Of a stretch of 64,000 bases of DNA, positions 42,823 to 51,960 are shown piece by piece. The stretch spans positions 299,884-363,883 of the forward strand of contig QEVR01000002.1 of NCBI GenBank assembly GCA_003576745.1, written 5' to 3'. The position numbers and the translations under genes were made by a program. The notes below the pieces were generated by a model that saw nothing but the letters and a program-made list of their open reading frames with translations, ran no database searches and had not been told where the DNA came from. Within the stretch, counting starts at the first letter, position 1, and every line of letters begins with the position of its first letter. Source of the stretch: Candidatus Uhrbacteria bacterium (GTDB lineage Bacteria > Patescibacteriota > Patescibacteriia > 2-12-FULL-60-25).

Positions 42823-44907
42823 CTACGACTTCTTTCCCTTGCCCGCAACGATTTCTTCCTCAACGGCCTTTGGCACCGGAGCATAATGATCGAATTCCAT
42901 GGTGGATGTCGCGCGGCCCTGCGACATGGAACGCAGCGTCGTAACATAGCCAAACATCTCCGAGAGAGGAACGACGGCATCGATCACTTTCATGTCGCCG
43001 CGATCCGTCATTTCATTCACCTGTCCGCGCCTTGAGTTCAAATCGCCGATGACATCTCCCATGAATTCCTCCGGCGTTACAACCTCGAGCTTCATAAGCG
43101 GCTCCAGCAGCACGAGACCCGCCTTTCTTGCCGCGTCCTGGAATCCCATGGATCCCGCGATTTTAAACGCGGCCTCGGACGAGTCAACTTCGTGATACGA
43201 GCCGTCGAAGAGCGTTACCGATACGTCCTGCAAGGGGTAGCCGGCAAGAACGCCGCGCGAAAGCGCTTCCTGAATGCCTTTGTTCACGGCAGGGATGTAT
43301 TCTCTCGGAATGACGCCGCCCTTAATTTCGTCGTGGAATTCATAGCCCTTGCCGCGTTCAAGCGGTTTGACGCGCACATACACGTGCCCGTACTGGCCGC
43401 GACCCCCTGTTTGGCGGATGTATTTCGCTTCCGCTTCCGCCTCGCCTTTGATGGTTTCGCGATACGCGACCTGTGGCTTGCCGACATTCGCTTCAACCTG
43501 AAATTCGCGTTTCATGCGGTCCACGATAATGTCGAGATGCAATTCCCCCATACCGCTGATAATGGTCTGGAGCGTTTCTTCATCCGTCCGTACGCGGAAC
43601 GACGGGTCTTCTTCCGCAAGTTTTTGCAACGCGATACCCATTTTGTCCTGGTCGGCCTTTGTTTTGGGTTCGATGGCGATGGAGATAACTGGCTCCGGTG
43701 CCTGAATAGTTTCGAGGACGACCGGAGAATTTTCATCGCAGAGCGTGTGTCCTGTGAATGTCCCCTTCAGTCCTACGGCAGCGGCGATTTCGCCTGCGAA
43801 CACCTCCTGCACTTCCTCACGAGAATTCGAATGCATGCGCACAATCCGGCTGATGCGCTCTTTTTCGCCCGTCGTCGTGTTGAGCACATACGATCCCGCC
43901 TTCAGCATGCCGGAATAGACCCGGAAGAAAATCAGCTTTCCGACATACGGATCCGTCATGACTTTGAATGCGAGCGCGGCAAAGGGTTCGCTGTCCGAGG
44001 CTTTCAGTTCGACGATCTCCTCTTCATTGTCCACTGCATGGCCTTTAACCGGAGGGACATCAACCGGCGATGGAAGATACTCCACAATTGCGTCGAGCAG
44101 GAACTGGACCCCCTTATTTTTCAACGCAGATCCGCAAAGAATCGGCACGAGCCTGCTCTCAATAACGGCTTTCCGAAGCGCTTTCTTGATTTCATCGACC
44201 GACAAAGTCTCTCCCCCGAGATAGCGGTCCATGAGCGCTTCATCCGTTTCCGCAAGCGCTTCCAAAAAGCGTGCGCGATACGCCTCCGCTTTTTCTTTAT
44301 ATTCGTCGGGGACGGCTGTTTCCTCGATTTCCTTGCCGAGTTCGTCTTTGTAAATGCGAGCGTTCATTTCAATGAGATCGATGATGCCTACGAAATTTGA
44401 CTCTTCCCCAATGGGAATCTGGATCGGATGCGCATCTTTCGTGAGACGCTTATTAATCGATTCCACATCCTTGTAAAAATCCGCCCCCGTGCGGTCGAGC
44501 TTATTCACGAAACACATGCGCGGAACCTTATATTTGTCTGCCTGGCGCCACACGGTTTCAGACTGCGGTTCTACGCCCGCAACACCGTCGAATACCGTGA
44601 CCGCGCCGTCGAGCACGCGGAGGGAACGTTCCACTTCGATGGTGAAGTCCACGTGCCCCGGCGTGTCGATGAGGTTCATGCGATGACCCTTCCAAAAACA
44701 CGTAGTGGCCGCCGAAGTGATGGTAATACCGCGCTCCTGTTCCTGCTCCATCCAGTCCATAGTCGCCTCGCCTTCGTGCACTTCGCCGATTTTGTGCTTG
44801 CGGCCGGTATAGAACAACACGCGCTCGGAGACAGTAGTCTTGCCGGCGTCAATGTGGGCGATGATCCCGAAATTCCGGGTAAGTTCCAGGGAATATTCTC
44901 GTGGCAT
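42823..44907 (-). CDS. fusA: Elongation factor G
   Basis: Drives ribosomal translocation with GTP. The 694-residue product has AHIDAGKTT (P-loop), the switch [20 protein letters not shown] and [10 protein letters not shown], and the domain IV region ([16 protein letters not shown], then [14 protein letters not shown]) with the family end [13 protein letters not shown]-like (here [17 protein letters not shown]). It follows rpsG by 108 nt. It is followed by a terminator, so tuf is a separate transcript. Confidence 0.97.
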   Translation of the reverse strand: MPREYSLELTRNFGIIAHIDAGKTTVSERVLFYTGRKHKIGEVHEGEATMDWMEQEQERGITITSAATTCFWKGHRMNLIDTPGHVDFTIEVERSLRVLDGAVTVFDGVAGVEPQSETVWRQADKYKVPRMCFVNKLDRTGADFYKDVESINKRLTKDAHPIQIPIGEESNFVGIIDLIEMNARIYKDELGKEIEETAVPDEYKEKAEAYRARFLEALAETDEALMDRYLGGETLSVDEIKKALRKAVIESRLVPILCGSALKNKGVQFLLDAIVEYLPSPVDVPPVKGHAVDNEEEIVELKASDSEPFAALAFKVMTDPYVGKLIFFRVYSGMLKAGSYVLNTTTGEKERISRIVRMHSNSREEVQEVFAGEIAAAVGLKGTFTGHTLCDENSPVVLETIQAPEPVISIAIEPKTKADQDKMGIALQKLAEEDPSFRVRTDEETLQTIISGMGELHLDIIVDRMKREFQVEANVGKPQVAYRETIKGEAEAEAKYIRQTGGRGQYGHVYVRVKPLERGKGYEFHDEIKGGVIPREYIPAVNKGIQEALSRGVLAGYPLQDVSVTLFDGSYHEVDSSEAAFKIAGSMGFQDAARKAGLVLLEPLMKLEVVTPEEFMGDVIGDLNSRRGQVNEMTDRGDMKVIDAVVPLSEMFGYVTTLRSMSQGRATSTMEFDHYAPVPKAVEEEIVAGKGKKS

Positions 44908-45015
44908 AGATATTTACGATGAGGGAGTCGAAAAGAGGGCGCGGAAGACGTCCTGCTTGCGGTTAGGTGTGTCTGTTCAAAATTCCGGCACGCGGGGCTT
45001 CATCCATACAGCCCC

Positions 45016-45483
45016 TTAGCGAGCGAAGTGTGCAAAGGCGCGGTTGGCCTCGGCCATACGCTGGACATCCATCTTCTTTTTGACGGCATCGCCGCCGTTT
45101 TCCGCAGCGGCCAGAAGTTCATTGGCGAGCCTTTGCGACATAGGCTTGCCTTTGACGGCGCGAGACGCATCCACGATCCAGCGGAACGCCAGCTGCGTGC
45201 GCCGCTCGGCGCGCACCTGCATTGGAATCTGGTAATTCGCGCCGCCCACGCGCTTGGATTTCACTTCCAGAACGGGGCTGACGTTTTTGAGCGCTTCATC
45301 AAAAATCTCGAGCGCCGGCTTTTTGGATTTCTTTTCCATGATGCCGAACGCTTCATACACGACGCGCTGCGCCGTGGACTTTTTTCCGTCGCGCATAATG
45401 TAGTGGATGAACTTGGCCACATCTACGCGATTGTATTTGGGGTCCGCAAGAATTTTCCGTACGGGGGCTTTCTTTCCTCGCAT
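45016..45483 (-). CDS. rpsG: 30S ribosomal protein uS7
   Basis: Nucleates the 30S head. The product of 155 residues starts MRGKKAPVRKILADPKYN and has FIHYIMRDGKKSTAQRVVYE and RRTQLAFRWIVDASR. The upstream in-frame Met lies in rpsL. It begins one base after the rpsL stop. Confidence 0.96.
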   Translation of the reverse strand: MRGKKAPVRKILADPKYNRVDVAKFIHYIMRDGKKSTAQRVVYEAFGIMEKKSKKPALEIFDEALKNVSPVLEVKSKRVGGANYQIPMQVRAERRTQLAFRWIVDASRAVKGKPMSQRLANELLAAAENGGDAVKKKMDVQRMAEANRAFAHFAR

Positions 45484-45484
45484 A

Positions 45485-45913
45485 TTATTTCTTGGCTTCC
45501 TTCGGGCGCTTTGACCCGTACTTGGATCGTCCGCGACGTCGGCCATCCACGCCCTGGGTGTCGAAAACGCCGCGAACAATATGGTAGCGAACGCCCGGAA
45601 GGTCTTTCACCCTTCCGCCGCGGATGAGTACAATGGAGTGTTCCTGTAAATTATGACCTTCGCCCGGGATATATGCCGTCACTTCTTCGCCGTTCGATAA
45701 ACGCACGCGGGCTATTTTCCGCAATGCCGAGTTCGGCTTTTTCGGCGTGGTCGTTTTGACCTTGGTGCAGACGCCGCGCTTGAATCCCGCTCCCCGCTTG
45801 AGCTTGGTGCGACGGCGGCGAATGGTGTCGAGCGTGTACTGCAACGCCGGACTCTTCGATTTTGTTCGGAGGGTCTTGCGTCCTTTACGAAGGAGTTGGC
45901 TTGCTGTGGGCAT
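45485..45913 (-). CDS. rpsL: 30S ribosomal protein uS12
   Basis: Decoding-centre protein. The 142 residues start [14 protein letters not shown] and contain [20 protein letters not shown] and [21 protein letters not shown], the positions of streptomycin resistance mutations (Lys in PKKPNSA, Lys in VKDLPGV), both with wild-type lysines. Headed by its own promoter. Confidence 0.97.
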   Translation of the reverse strand: MPTASQLLRKGRKTLRTKSKSPALQYTLDTIRRRRTKLKRGAGFKRGVCTKVKTTTPKKPNSALRKIARVRLSNGEEVTAYIPGEGHNLQEHSIVLIRGGRVKDLPGVRYHIVRGVFDTQGVDGRRRGRSKYGSKRPKEAKK

Positions 45914-45992
45914 AGGATGCGCCGTGATCACGCTGGTGCGCCGCATGAAAAACCAGATTCTGGCGCAGGGTGTCCGGCGAAAATGCGGCGGA

Positions 45993-46022
45993 ACTATACC
46001 AATGAACAGACCCGACCGTCAA
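45993..46022 (-). promoter_or_regulatory. Promoter of rpsL-rpsG-fusA
   Basis: TTGACG, 18-bp spacer, TATAGT, about 75 nt before rpsL. Confidence 0.75.
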
Positions 46023-46070
46023 GAGTCGCAGTTAACGGCATGTTACGTATTACCACCACCAAAAAAAGCT

Positions 46071-47435
46071 TTATGTGCGGTTTTGCAGAAAACTACCGCG
46101 TTCGGCCAGGATGCGGTGCGTCCCGGCGAGGACGGCAAGGGCAAGCGCGAGAGGGCCGAAGGAGGATTCCTGCGAGCCGAAGAGCAGTCCGGCCATGGCA
46201 AGGGCGGCTGCGCCGGCGCTGCGGTAGAGGGTGGGCATAAAGGACGACGGAGACCAAGAGCGACCGCGCGTGAGATGCGATGCGGCAAGATACACAAGAA
46301 ACATGGCAAACACCGGCCAACCAAGCACCCATCCGGCGGCAAGCGCATACCATTCGCAGACGGCGGATGCGTCTTTCGCTTCCGCAACCGACAGCTCCCC
46401 GCGGACAATAGGCTGGTCGGAGTCCTTTGCCTCGTCATTGCGGAGACGGTTCAGATTGCGACGCATGACGGACGAAAAACGAAGCGCAATCATGGCGAAA
46501 ACCGCGATGCCAAAGGCAAGCCCCCATGACAATGAAAGCGACGGCGGACGCGCAAGAACGAGGGCGACCACAAAGCCCGCCGCGGCATAGATGGCGGCAT
46601 TCAGAGCGCCCCAGGCCCAGAATGCATGCCGGATCAAACGGCCGGCATTCGGAAATATCCAAAAAAATAGGATCATAAGAAACAATCCCAGAGCGAACAT
46701 GACAATACCCGCTTCCGTAAGCCGTAGCGCAATAGTCGCCTGCGACTCAACGACTGCAGGAAAACGCTCGTAGAGCGCATTCCACCAGTAGCCGTTGCTG
46801 ACAGCGGAGACGGCGGACCGCGCAACCTCGTTTCGAATGGCCGTCCATCCCAGACCATGTAGGAGCCTGTACGCGAGCGAGGACACTGACGTGATGCTGA
46901 TAAGCCCTATGCAAACCGCACTGAATGCCAGTCCGCCTAAAACAGAACGGACGACGCGATGCGTCGCGAACCAGATGACCAACCCCACGCTCAGGACGGC
47001 GGCGAATATACCGAGACGCATACCGACGGAAATACCGGACTCGATGGGCAGGAGTCCTCCCGTGAGAAGGGCGGCGAGGAGCGCATTGCCATCCAAAAGC
47101 GGCGCGGTAACGACAAGGCCTTTCCCATATGTGCGTATAAGGTCGAACATGGGGAAGGCCCAGGCGATGGGCAACATACGCACGATCCATACAAGCGTGT
47201 TCTCGACGGGGATGCGTGCCGTCATGCGCAACACGGCCGCAGCCACGAGTACGATGACGATGAATGCGCCCGGAATCGTAACGATGGCGGTCGTGAGATC
47301 CGGAAGACGGCCCTGCTCCCCGCGCCACGCGAACGCCGCAAGCAGTTCAAACACGGCAAGTACTCCCAAAAACGACAGGAACCAAGCTGAAATGCCCGGC
47401 CACGGCATGCGCTTGGAGACATTGATGAATCTCAT
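46071..47435 (-). CDS. Polytopic membrane protein, unrecognised, with a UbiA-like segment
   Basis: The 454-residue product has about twelve hydrophobic helices. A cytoplasmic stretch near residue 345 reads NRLRNDEAKDSDQPIVRGEL, which resembles the second acidic motif region of UbiA prenyltransferases (D..D followed by PI.RG.LS). The first NDxxDxxxD motif is not seen, so the assignment stays tentative. It overlaps the site-2 protease by 4 nt and probably shares its transcript. It has no recognisable signal peptide. Confidence 0.6.
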   Translation of the reverse strand: MRFINVSKRMPWPGISAWFLSFLGVLAVFELLAAFAWRGEQGRLPDLTTAIVTIPGAFIVIVLVAAAVLRMTARIPVENTLVWIVRMLPIAWAFPMFDLIRTYGKGLVVTAPLLDGNALLAALLTGGLLPIESGISVGMRLGIFAAVLSVGLVIWFATHRVVRSVLGGLAFSAVCIGLISITSVSSLAYRLLHGLGWTAIRNEVARSAVSAVSNGYWWNALYERFPAVVESQATIALRLTEAGIVMFALGLFLMILFFWIFPNAGRLIRHAFWAWGALNAAIYAAAGFVVALVLARPPSLSLSWGLAFGIAVFAMIALRFSSVMRRNLNRLRNDEAKDSDQPIVRGELSVAEAKDASAVCEWYALAAGWVLGWPVFAMFLVYLAASHLTRGRSWSPSSFMPTLYRSAGAAALAMAGLLFGSQESSFGPLALALAVLAGTHRILAERGSFLQNRT

Positions 47436-48076
47436 AAGCTCAATCCCATAAGACGAAAAAACGCGCTGCCGAAAAACTGGAAGAGGCCCGCGAAAATGCC
47501 GATGCCGCCAATGGCGTCAAGAAGAATAAGCGTAAGAAGCAAAAATGGTCCCTGCGTTTCCAGCGTATACCGTACGCGCGCGTATTTGGGTTTGGCTAAA
47601 ACAGCAAGCAGCATTTTTGATCCGTCGAGCGGCGGGACCGGAATCATGTTGAAGATCGCAAGGTTGATATTGATGAATGCCGTGAAAAAAAGAAACTGGA
47701 CCAGCAGGTTGGAGAATCCGAGCGAAGGAAGGAAGAACCGCAGGGCGTATGCAAACGCCGTGGCGAGAATGACATTCGACACCGGACCCGCAATGCCGAT
47801 GAGGACAGCATCGCGACTGCGATTCCGGAGATACGCAGGATTATATGGAACCGGCCGCGCGTATCCAAAACCCGCGACAAGAAGCATCATGAAACCCACC
47901 GGATCGAGATGCGCCAGGGGATTCAGCGTCAGACGGCCCATGCGTTCGGCCGTTGGATCTCCAAGCTTGGACGCCACAAACGCATGTGAAAATTCATGAA
48001 ACGACAGCGCGATCACAATGCCAAGAATGAGAGCGACAAAGAGAAGCGGCTGGCTGAACGCAAGGGAAAGAAGCAT
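47432..48076 (-). CDS. Site-2 protease-type zinc metallopeptidase (M50)
   Basis: Intramembrane zinc protease of 214 residues with five or so helices. FHEFSHAF holds the HExxH zinc motif (His27, Glu28, His31) and MIPVPPLDGSKM is the NPxxPLDG-like motif, both in membrane segments. It is of the small rhomboid-adjacent type without a PDZ domain. The frame upstream is open for 120 codons, but that would read across the divergent rpmB promoter. Substrate unknown. It lies before the polytopic membrane protein in the same transcript. Confidence 0.9.
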   Translation of the reverse strand: MLLSLAFSQPLLFVALILGIVIALSFHEFSHAFVASKLGDPTAERMGRLTLNPLAHLDPVGFMMLLVAGFGYARPVPYNPAYLRNRSRDAVLIGIAGPVSNVILATAFAYALRFFLPSLGFSNLLVQFLFFTAFININLAIFNMIPVPPLDGSKMLLAVLAKPKYARVRYTLETQGPFLLLTLILLDAIGGIGIFAGLFQFFGSAFFRLMGLSL

Positions 48077-48081
48077 ACATC

Positions 48082-48110
48082 TTGACGAAAGCGCAGGCGA
48101 AGCGTACCAT
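48082..48110 (+). promoter_or_regulatory. Promoter of rpmB (near-leaderless)
   Basis: TTGACG, 17-bp spacer, TACCAT. The predicted start is about 5 bases before the rpmB ATG. Confidence 0.7.
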
Positions 48111-48121
48111 CCGCGCACACT

Positions 48122-48298
48122 ATGGCAAAGGTCTGTCAGCTCTGCGAACGGGGTCCTGCATCTTCCCAGTCGCGCAGCCATTCCAAAGTGGCGACAAAAC
48201 GACGCCACGAAGTAAATTTGCAGACGAAAAAGCTCCACGGAACGCGGATGCGTATTTGCACAAGCTGTATCAAAACCATGAAGAAGCGGGCGGCCTGA
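48122..48298 (+). CDS. rpmB: 50S ribosomal protein bL28, zinc-binding
   Basis: Fifty-eight residues. The protein starts MAKVCQLCERGPASSQSRSH and has VNLQTKKLHGTRMRICTSC near the C-terminus. The C-x2-C pairs CQLC and CTSC would hold a zinc. It stands alone on the plus strand between two minus-strand operons, with its own promoter and a shared terminator. No Shine-Dalgarno is seen, matching a near-leaderless message. Confidence 0.93.
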   Translation: MAKVCQLCERGPASSQSRSHSKVATKRRHEVNLQTKKLHGTRMRICTSCIKTMKKRAA

Positions 48299-48308
48299 AC
48301 GCCGGCAT

Positions 48309-48340
48309 AAAAAACACCCCGGAGCGCCGGGGTGTTTTTT
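48309..48340. terminator. Bidirectional terminator of rpmB and the malic enzyme gene
   Basis: A 14-bp perfect stem AAAAAACACCCCGG / CCGGGGTGTTTTTT with loop AGCG, with T tracts in both directions. Confidence 0.92.
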
Positions 48341-49481
48341 ATGAACGAACGCTCGCGGCGACGGCGGTGTGCAGGCCGTCATCGAATATGGACGGAATGA
48401 ATCGCTCCGGCGTAGGGTCGGGAACCATGGCAGCAATGGCCCTTGCGGCGCGGATTTTTATGTCGTCCGTGACGCGCATAACGTTATGATCCAGCATGCC
48501 GCGGAATAACCCGGGATAGCACAGAGCATTATTCACCTGATTCGGCGTATCGCTCCTTCCGGTTGCGATGAGCATTGCCCCGGCCGCACGCGCGCGATCA
48601 GGCATAATCTCCGGCACGGGATTCGCCAAGGCGAATATGATCGGTTGCGGATTCATCGATACCACCATGTCCTCGGAGACGGTGCCCGGACCGGAGATAC
48701 CGATGAGGACGTCCGCCCCTCGAAGCATGTCGCCCAGCGTCCCCCGTTCCTTGTCCGGATTCGTCATGGCCGCCAGCTTTTTCTTTTCATCGTTCAACCC
48801 CGGCCGTCCCTCCCAAATAGCGCCCTGACGGTCTGCGAGGATGATGCAACGGACACCAACGACGCGGAGGAGTTTTGCAATGGCTGTACCTGCGGCGCCG
48901 GCCCCCGAACAAACAACGCGGATGTGTTCAATATTTTTTCCTGCGAGCGTCAACGCATTCAGAAGGCCTGCGAGAACGACGATGGCGGTTCCATGCTGAT
49001 CGTCATGCATGACGGGGATGCGAAGTTCGTTTATGAGCCGTTCTTCGATGATGAAACAGCGCGGGGCGGAAATATCCTCGAGTTGTATGGCGCCAAAACC
49101 CGGCGCAATCGCTGTTACCGTCCGGACAATCTCATCCGGATCTTTTGTGCCCAGAACGATCGGAACGGCATTGACGCCGGCAAAACGCTTGAAGATCACG
49201 CACTTCCCTTCCATGACGGGCAGCGCCGCGGCCGGTCCGATATCGCCCAAGCCGAGCACGGCCGTGCCGTCGCTCACGACCGCCACCGCATTCTTCCGCC
49301 AAGTGAGATCATCGACTCGTTCCGGGTATTCCGCGATCTCCGACGAGACATATCCGACTCCCGGCGTATACATGAGCGACAAATCACGCATGGACGAGAC
49401 GTCCATGCGCGGTTGCACGTCGATTTTTCCGCGGAGCCGCTCATGCAGATCGAGTGCGGCCTGTTTCAATTCATCGTTCAT
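48339..49481 (-). CDS. Malic enzyme (NAD(P)-dependent)
   Basis: Oxidatively decarboxylates malate to pyruvate. The 380-residue product has the malic N-terminal domain (LMYTPGVGYVSSEIAEYP), the metal-binding SDGTAVLGLGDIGPAAALPV, MHDDQHGTA and the NAD-binding Rossmann GAGAAGTAIAKLL followed by FALANPVPEI. It is shorter than eukaryotic forms and matches compact bacterial enzymes. It could supply pyruvate in an organism with little other carbon metabolism visible here. Cofactor choice is not decided. Followed by the shared terminator. Confidence 0.93.
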   Translation of the reverse strand: MNDELKQAALDLHERLRGKIDVQPRMDVSSMRDLSLMYTPGVGYVSSEIAEYPERVDDLTWRKNAVAVVSDGTAVLGLGDIGPAAALPVMEGKCVIFKRFAGVNAVPIVLGTKDPDEIVRTVTAIAPGFGAIQLEDISAPRCFIIEERLINELRIPVMHDDQHGTAIVVLAGLLNALTLAGKNIEHIRVVCSGAGAAGTAIAKLLRVVGVRCIILADRQGAIWEGRPGLNDEKKKLAAMTNPDKERGTLGDMLRGADVLIGISGPGTVSEDMVVSMNPQPIIFALANPVPEIMPDRARAAGAMLIATGRSDTPNQVNNALCYPGLFRGMLDHNVMRVTDDIKIRAARAIAAMVPDPTPERFIPSIFDDGLHTAVAASVRS

Positions 49482-49492
49482 GCGCGTAGCAA

Positions 49493-50377
49493 TTAGCCCG
49501 TTTTGAATCCCTTCAGTACCCTCTGGCGCTCGGATCCGTACGGACGTTCGCGCGTCTTTCGTATGATGTTCATAGCCTCTTCCGCCGATTCTACAACCTG
49601 AAGAATCTTCATATCATTCCTGTCGATATAGCCGTGCCCCTTCCATACACTCTCGCGCACCCATTCGACGAACGGAGACCAATAATCCTTGCCGAGAAGG
49701 ATCACCGGGACATTGCCCGGAATTTTGCGCGTTTGGATAAGCGTGACCATTTCGGACATTTCATCGATGGTGCCGAAGCCTCCGGGGAAAAATACATACG
49801 CCTGAGCCGATGCGCTCAACATGACTTTCCGCGTAAAGAAATAATGGAATCCCAGCGCGCGAGTGACATATTGGTTGCGACGCTGCTCTGTGGGCAATTC
49901 GATATCCAGCCCCACGCTTTCACCGCCCGCTTCGAATGCTCCCCAGTTCGCCGCTTCCATAATGCCAGGACCCCCGCCGGTGATAACGGTATATCCCTCC
50001 TTGCCCAGCATGAACCCCAAGCGTTTGGCTTCCTTGTAGTGGGGATCTTTTTTGGTGGCGCGTGCGCTGCCGAAAATCGTCACTTCCCCAAAGAGCTTAT
50101 CGAGAAATTCGAATCCTTCGATGAATTCCGCCATGATCCGGAAAATCCGCCAATTCGGATTGTCCGTGAAGGTGGCGAGCTGCTCGTGCATGGGCGAACA
50201 TTTTCCTGCCGGGTCGCAAAGCCATCGCTGATACCGCTCTCGGCCCGTAGATGGCAATCTGGGCGTTTGCGATGCAAGACGACGCGCCCCAATATCGCTC
50301 AACCTTCTCGTTTTTCTTACGGGATTTTTTTTGGCCGTTGGCGCATGCGTCTTTTTCTTTTGCATAGTGAAAGCCAT
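49493..50377 (-). CDS. LOG family protein (TIGR00730-like, Rossmann-like)
   Basis: The 294-residue product has a basic N-terminal extension of about 45 residues (KKKTHAPTAKKNPVRKTRR) before a LOG/lysine decarboxylase-like domain. The family signatures are GGGPGIMEAANWGAFEAGG (about 135-153) and PGGFGTIDEMSEM (near 200). Enzymes of this family cleave riboside 5'-monophosphates such as cytokinin nucleotides, and some bacterial members have the same activity on AMP-like substrates. The substrate here is unknown. It follows the small membrane-protein gene and precedes the malic enzyme gene. Confidence 0.88.
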   Translation of the reverse strand: MAFTMQKKKTHAPTAKKNPVRKTRRLSDIGARRLASQTPRLPSTGRERYQRWLCDPAGKCSPMHEQLATFTDNPNWRIFRIMAEFIEGFEFLDKLFGEVTIFGSARATKKDPHYKEAKRLGFMLGKEGYTVITGGGPGIMEAANWGAFEAGGESVGLDIELPTEQRRNQYVTRALGFHYFFTRKVMLSASAQAYVFFPGGFGTIDEMSEMVTLIQTRKIPGNVPVILLGKDYWSPFVEWVRESVWKGHGYIDRNDMKILQVVESAEEAMNIIRKTRERPYGSERQRVLKGFKTG

Positions 50378-50388
50378 CGTAGCATGCG

Positions 50389-50871
50389 CTATCGCACACT
50401 CTCAACCACATCCTCATACCCCATCGCTTCCTCCACGGAAGAAAGGAAGGATTCCAGATCACGGCGTCGCCAGCATGGCCCGAGCGGGATTCGTTCTTCG
50501 TGTCCGTCCTGGAAGGTTGCCGTAAGCGACTCAATACCGAGCGACGGGTTTAGACCTTCGTGGCGAAGCACGAGCGAGGATACATCCACGAGCTTCATGC
50601 GCGATTCGCGACCGAAGCGGGAAGATTGCACCAAGCTGTGATCTTGCAATGACAGCTTTTCGCTTGCGCCGTCGATGAGATAGATCCATGCTCCGAGCAT
50701 CAGAATGACGAACAAGATCGCCTGGGAAACGGCAAAACGATCCGTCAAAAAAAGAGCGGCCGTCAGCGCACTCAATACAATACACACGGCGAGCACAATG
50801 CCTCCGTTCAGCGAAATCAGCCGCGCGTGCACGACGACGACACAACTTTTCTGTTTTGTTTGTTGCGCCAT
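50389..50871 (-). CDS. Small membrane protein with PH-like C-terminus, unrecognised
   Basis: The 160-residue product starts MAQQTKQKSCVVVV and has two adjacent membrane helices (about 20-40 and 48-68). A soluble domain of about 85 residues follows (KLSLQDHSLVQSSRFGRESRM, then SLGIESLTATFQDGHEERIP), whose strand pattern resembles bacterial PH-like membrane proteins. It is transcribed with the LOG-family gene (11-nt gap). Function unknown. Confidence 0.7.
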   Translation of the reverse strand: MAQQTKQKSCVVVVHARLISLNGGIVLAVCIVLSALTAALFLTDRFAVSQAILFVILMLGAWIYLIDGASEKLSLQDHSLVQSSRFGRESRMKLVDVSSLVLRHEGLNPSLGIESLTATFQDGHEERIPLGPCWRRRDLESFLSSVEEAMGYEDVVESVR

Positions 50872-50908
50872 GGGTTTTATGGTAGCAAGATGATTGCCGT
50901 CGGTCACC

Positions 50909-50937
50909 TTGAAGGTTTGTCAAAGGATGGGTACACT
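50909..50937 (+). promoter_or_regulatory. Promoter of the tRNA-Pro locus
   Basis: TTGAAG, 17-bp spacer, TACACT, 15 bases before the broken tRNA copy. Confidence 0.6.
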
Positions 50938-50951
50938 CCGCCGACATACCA

Positions 50952-51005
50952 GGCTATAGCGCAGTTGGCTAGCGCCTGCCTGCAGACAGGCAAAAAGGCA
51001 GGCGC
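50952..51005 (+). pseudogene. Broken tRNA-Pro copy with palindromic insertion
   Basis: The first part, GGCTATAGCGCAGTTGGCTA, matches the 5' half of the intact tRNA-Pro downstream. After the D arm a 28-base palindrome (GCCTGCCTGCAGACAGGC, then aaaaaggcag) is inserted; the tRNA-like sequence resumes with GCGCATGCA and then diverges. The 3' half is missing, so it is not a functional tRNA. Confidence 0.7.
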
Positions 51006-51076
51006 ATGCACAGGAGTCGAGCGAAAGCTTGTCGAGCACACACAGAATCTTATCGTAACATCGTGCTCGAGTTCTA

Positions 51077-51179
51077 CGTTCACCATTGAATCGGGCTATG
51101 GCGCAGTTGGCTAGCGCGCATGCATGGGGTGCATGAGGTCGTGGGTTCAAGTCCCACTAGCCCGACTCAATGGTGAACG
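51077..51179 (+). repeat. 13-bp inverted repeat enclosing tRNA-Pro
   Basis: CGTTCACCATTGA (51077-51089) and its exact complement TCAATGGTGAACG (51167-51179) flank the tRNA, separated from the acceptor stem by two bases on each side. Together with the 7-bp acceptor stem they would form one long hairpin in the precursor. Confidence 0.85.
51092..51165 (+). tRNA. tRNA-Pro (anticodon GGG)
   Basis: Acceptor CGGGCTA/TAGCCCG, D stem GCGC/GCGC, anticodon stem CATGC/GCATG around ATGGGGT (anticodon GGG, G37), T stem GTGGG/CCCAC. Unlike the other four tRNAs in this window it has no encoded CCA. Confidence 0.9.
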
Positions 51180-51238
51180 AAACGATGTCGCGGGTTTCCG
51201 CCAATGGGGTTCGTGCATAAAAAAACGAAATCGTGTAT

Positions 51239-51268
51239 TTGACAATTTCGACCCTTTTCTCCTACGTT
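51239..51268 (+). promoter_or_regulatory. Promoter of the 112-residue gene
   Basis: TTGACA, 18-bp spacer, TACGTT, about 75 nt before the ATG. Confidence 0.6.
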
Positions 51269-51351
51269 CGGCGTGGTCCGGCGCTCCCGCCAGGCATGCC
51301 ATCGGTCTCCTGCACGCGAATGCGACGTGTGGGGGAAACGGATGATATGCC

Positions 51352-51690
51352 ATGGCGGTGATCGATACAATTGAGCGCGAACTCAAAACGATGCTCAATC
51401 GCATGCACGAACAGCTCGAGCGAGACGGTGCAGTAGACTCGAACGACTGGCGTCGCGCAATGGATCTCGCCGTCGCCGGCCATAAAGGCGCAACGGACGA
51501 GGCCTGGAAGATGAAATTCTCTTGGCAAAGAGACCCGGTGGTGGCCAGAAAACTCCACGAGAAGGCCCGTCGTTTTCACCGGCTTCAAGACCTTCTCCGC
51601 GCGGCAAATACGCCCGAGCGGCAGGAGGAACTCCTCCGAGAGCTCCGTCGCCCATATGCCCTGGAGGATCACCCGGCATTGGATCGTTAG
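51352..51690 (+). CDS. Small helical protein, 112 residues, unrecognised
   Basis: The product (MAVIDTIERELKTMLNRMHE...) appears fully helical, with charged heptad-like residues and no hydrophobic segment. It ends RRPYALEDHPALDR. It has a promoter upstream and a terminator 8 bases after the stop, so it is a monocistronic gene. No strong Shine-Dalgarno is visible, although GGGGGAAA lies 13 bases away. No family is recognised. It might be a helix-bundle or nucleoid-linked protein, as HU follows. Confidence 0.7.
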   Translation: MAVIDTIERELKTMLNRMHEQLERDGAVDSNDWRRAMDLAVAGHKGATDEAWKMKFSWQRDPVVARKLHEKARRFHRLQDLLRAANTPERQEELLRELRRPYALEDHPALDR

Positions 51691-51697
51691 TATTTGA

Positions 51698-51730
51698 AAC
51701 CTCCGCTTTTCTTGCGGGGGTTTTTCTTTT
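51698..51730 (+). terminator. Terminator of the 112-residue gene
   Basis: AACCTCCGC / GCGGGGGTT stem (one T-G pair), 7-base loop, then TTTCTTTT. Confidence 0.85.
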
Positions 51731-51889
51731 GCCGGCGCCGATGTCTCTAGATACTTTTTTTCGCTTCTTAGTATTTTTGGACAAACCGACTGACCCGTCA
51801 CTGTACGCAAAAACGAAACTGCCCTCCCAGCGGATTTCCGGAGGATTTGACATTTTCTTTCATTTTGTGGGGGTTTTCCCCAGGTTTTC

Positions 51890-51918
51890 TTGTCATTCTT
51901 GCAGAATCCCCCCATAAT
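51890..51918 (+). promoter_or_regulatory. Promoter of the HU gene
   Basis: TTGTCA, 17-bp spacer, CATAAT, about 35 nt before the ATG. Confidence 0.65.
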
Positions 51919-51960
51919 ACGGGGGTTCTTACACAATTAACTCATTTGTCGAACACTTCT

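Noticed and set aside
43192-44400. 402-codon open frame on the plus strand opposite fusA
   Set aside because: Antisense to EF-G; long antisense frames are expected in GC-rich coding DNA.
45747-46529. 260-codon plus-strand frame opposite rpsL and the membrane protein
   Set aside because: Spans the rpsL promoter and both minus-strand genes; no domain recognised.
50952-51165. Split or intron-containing tRNA-Pro
   Set aside because: The downstream copy is complete by itself and the upstream half diverges after GCGCATGCA, so it is a broken duplicate, not an exon.
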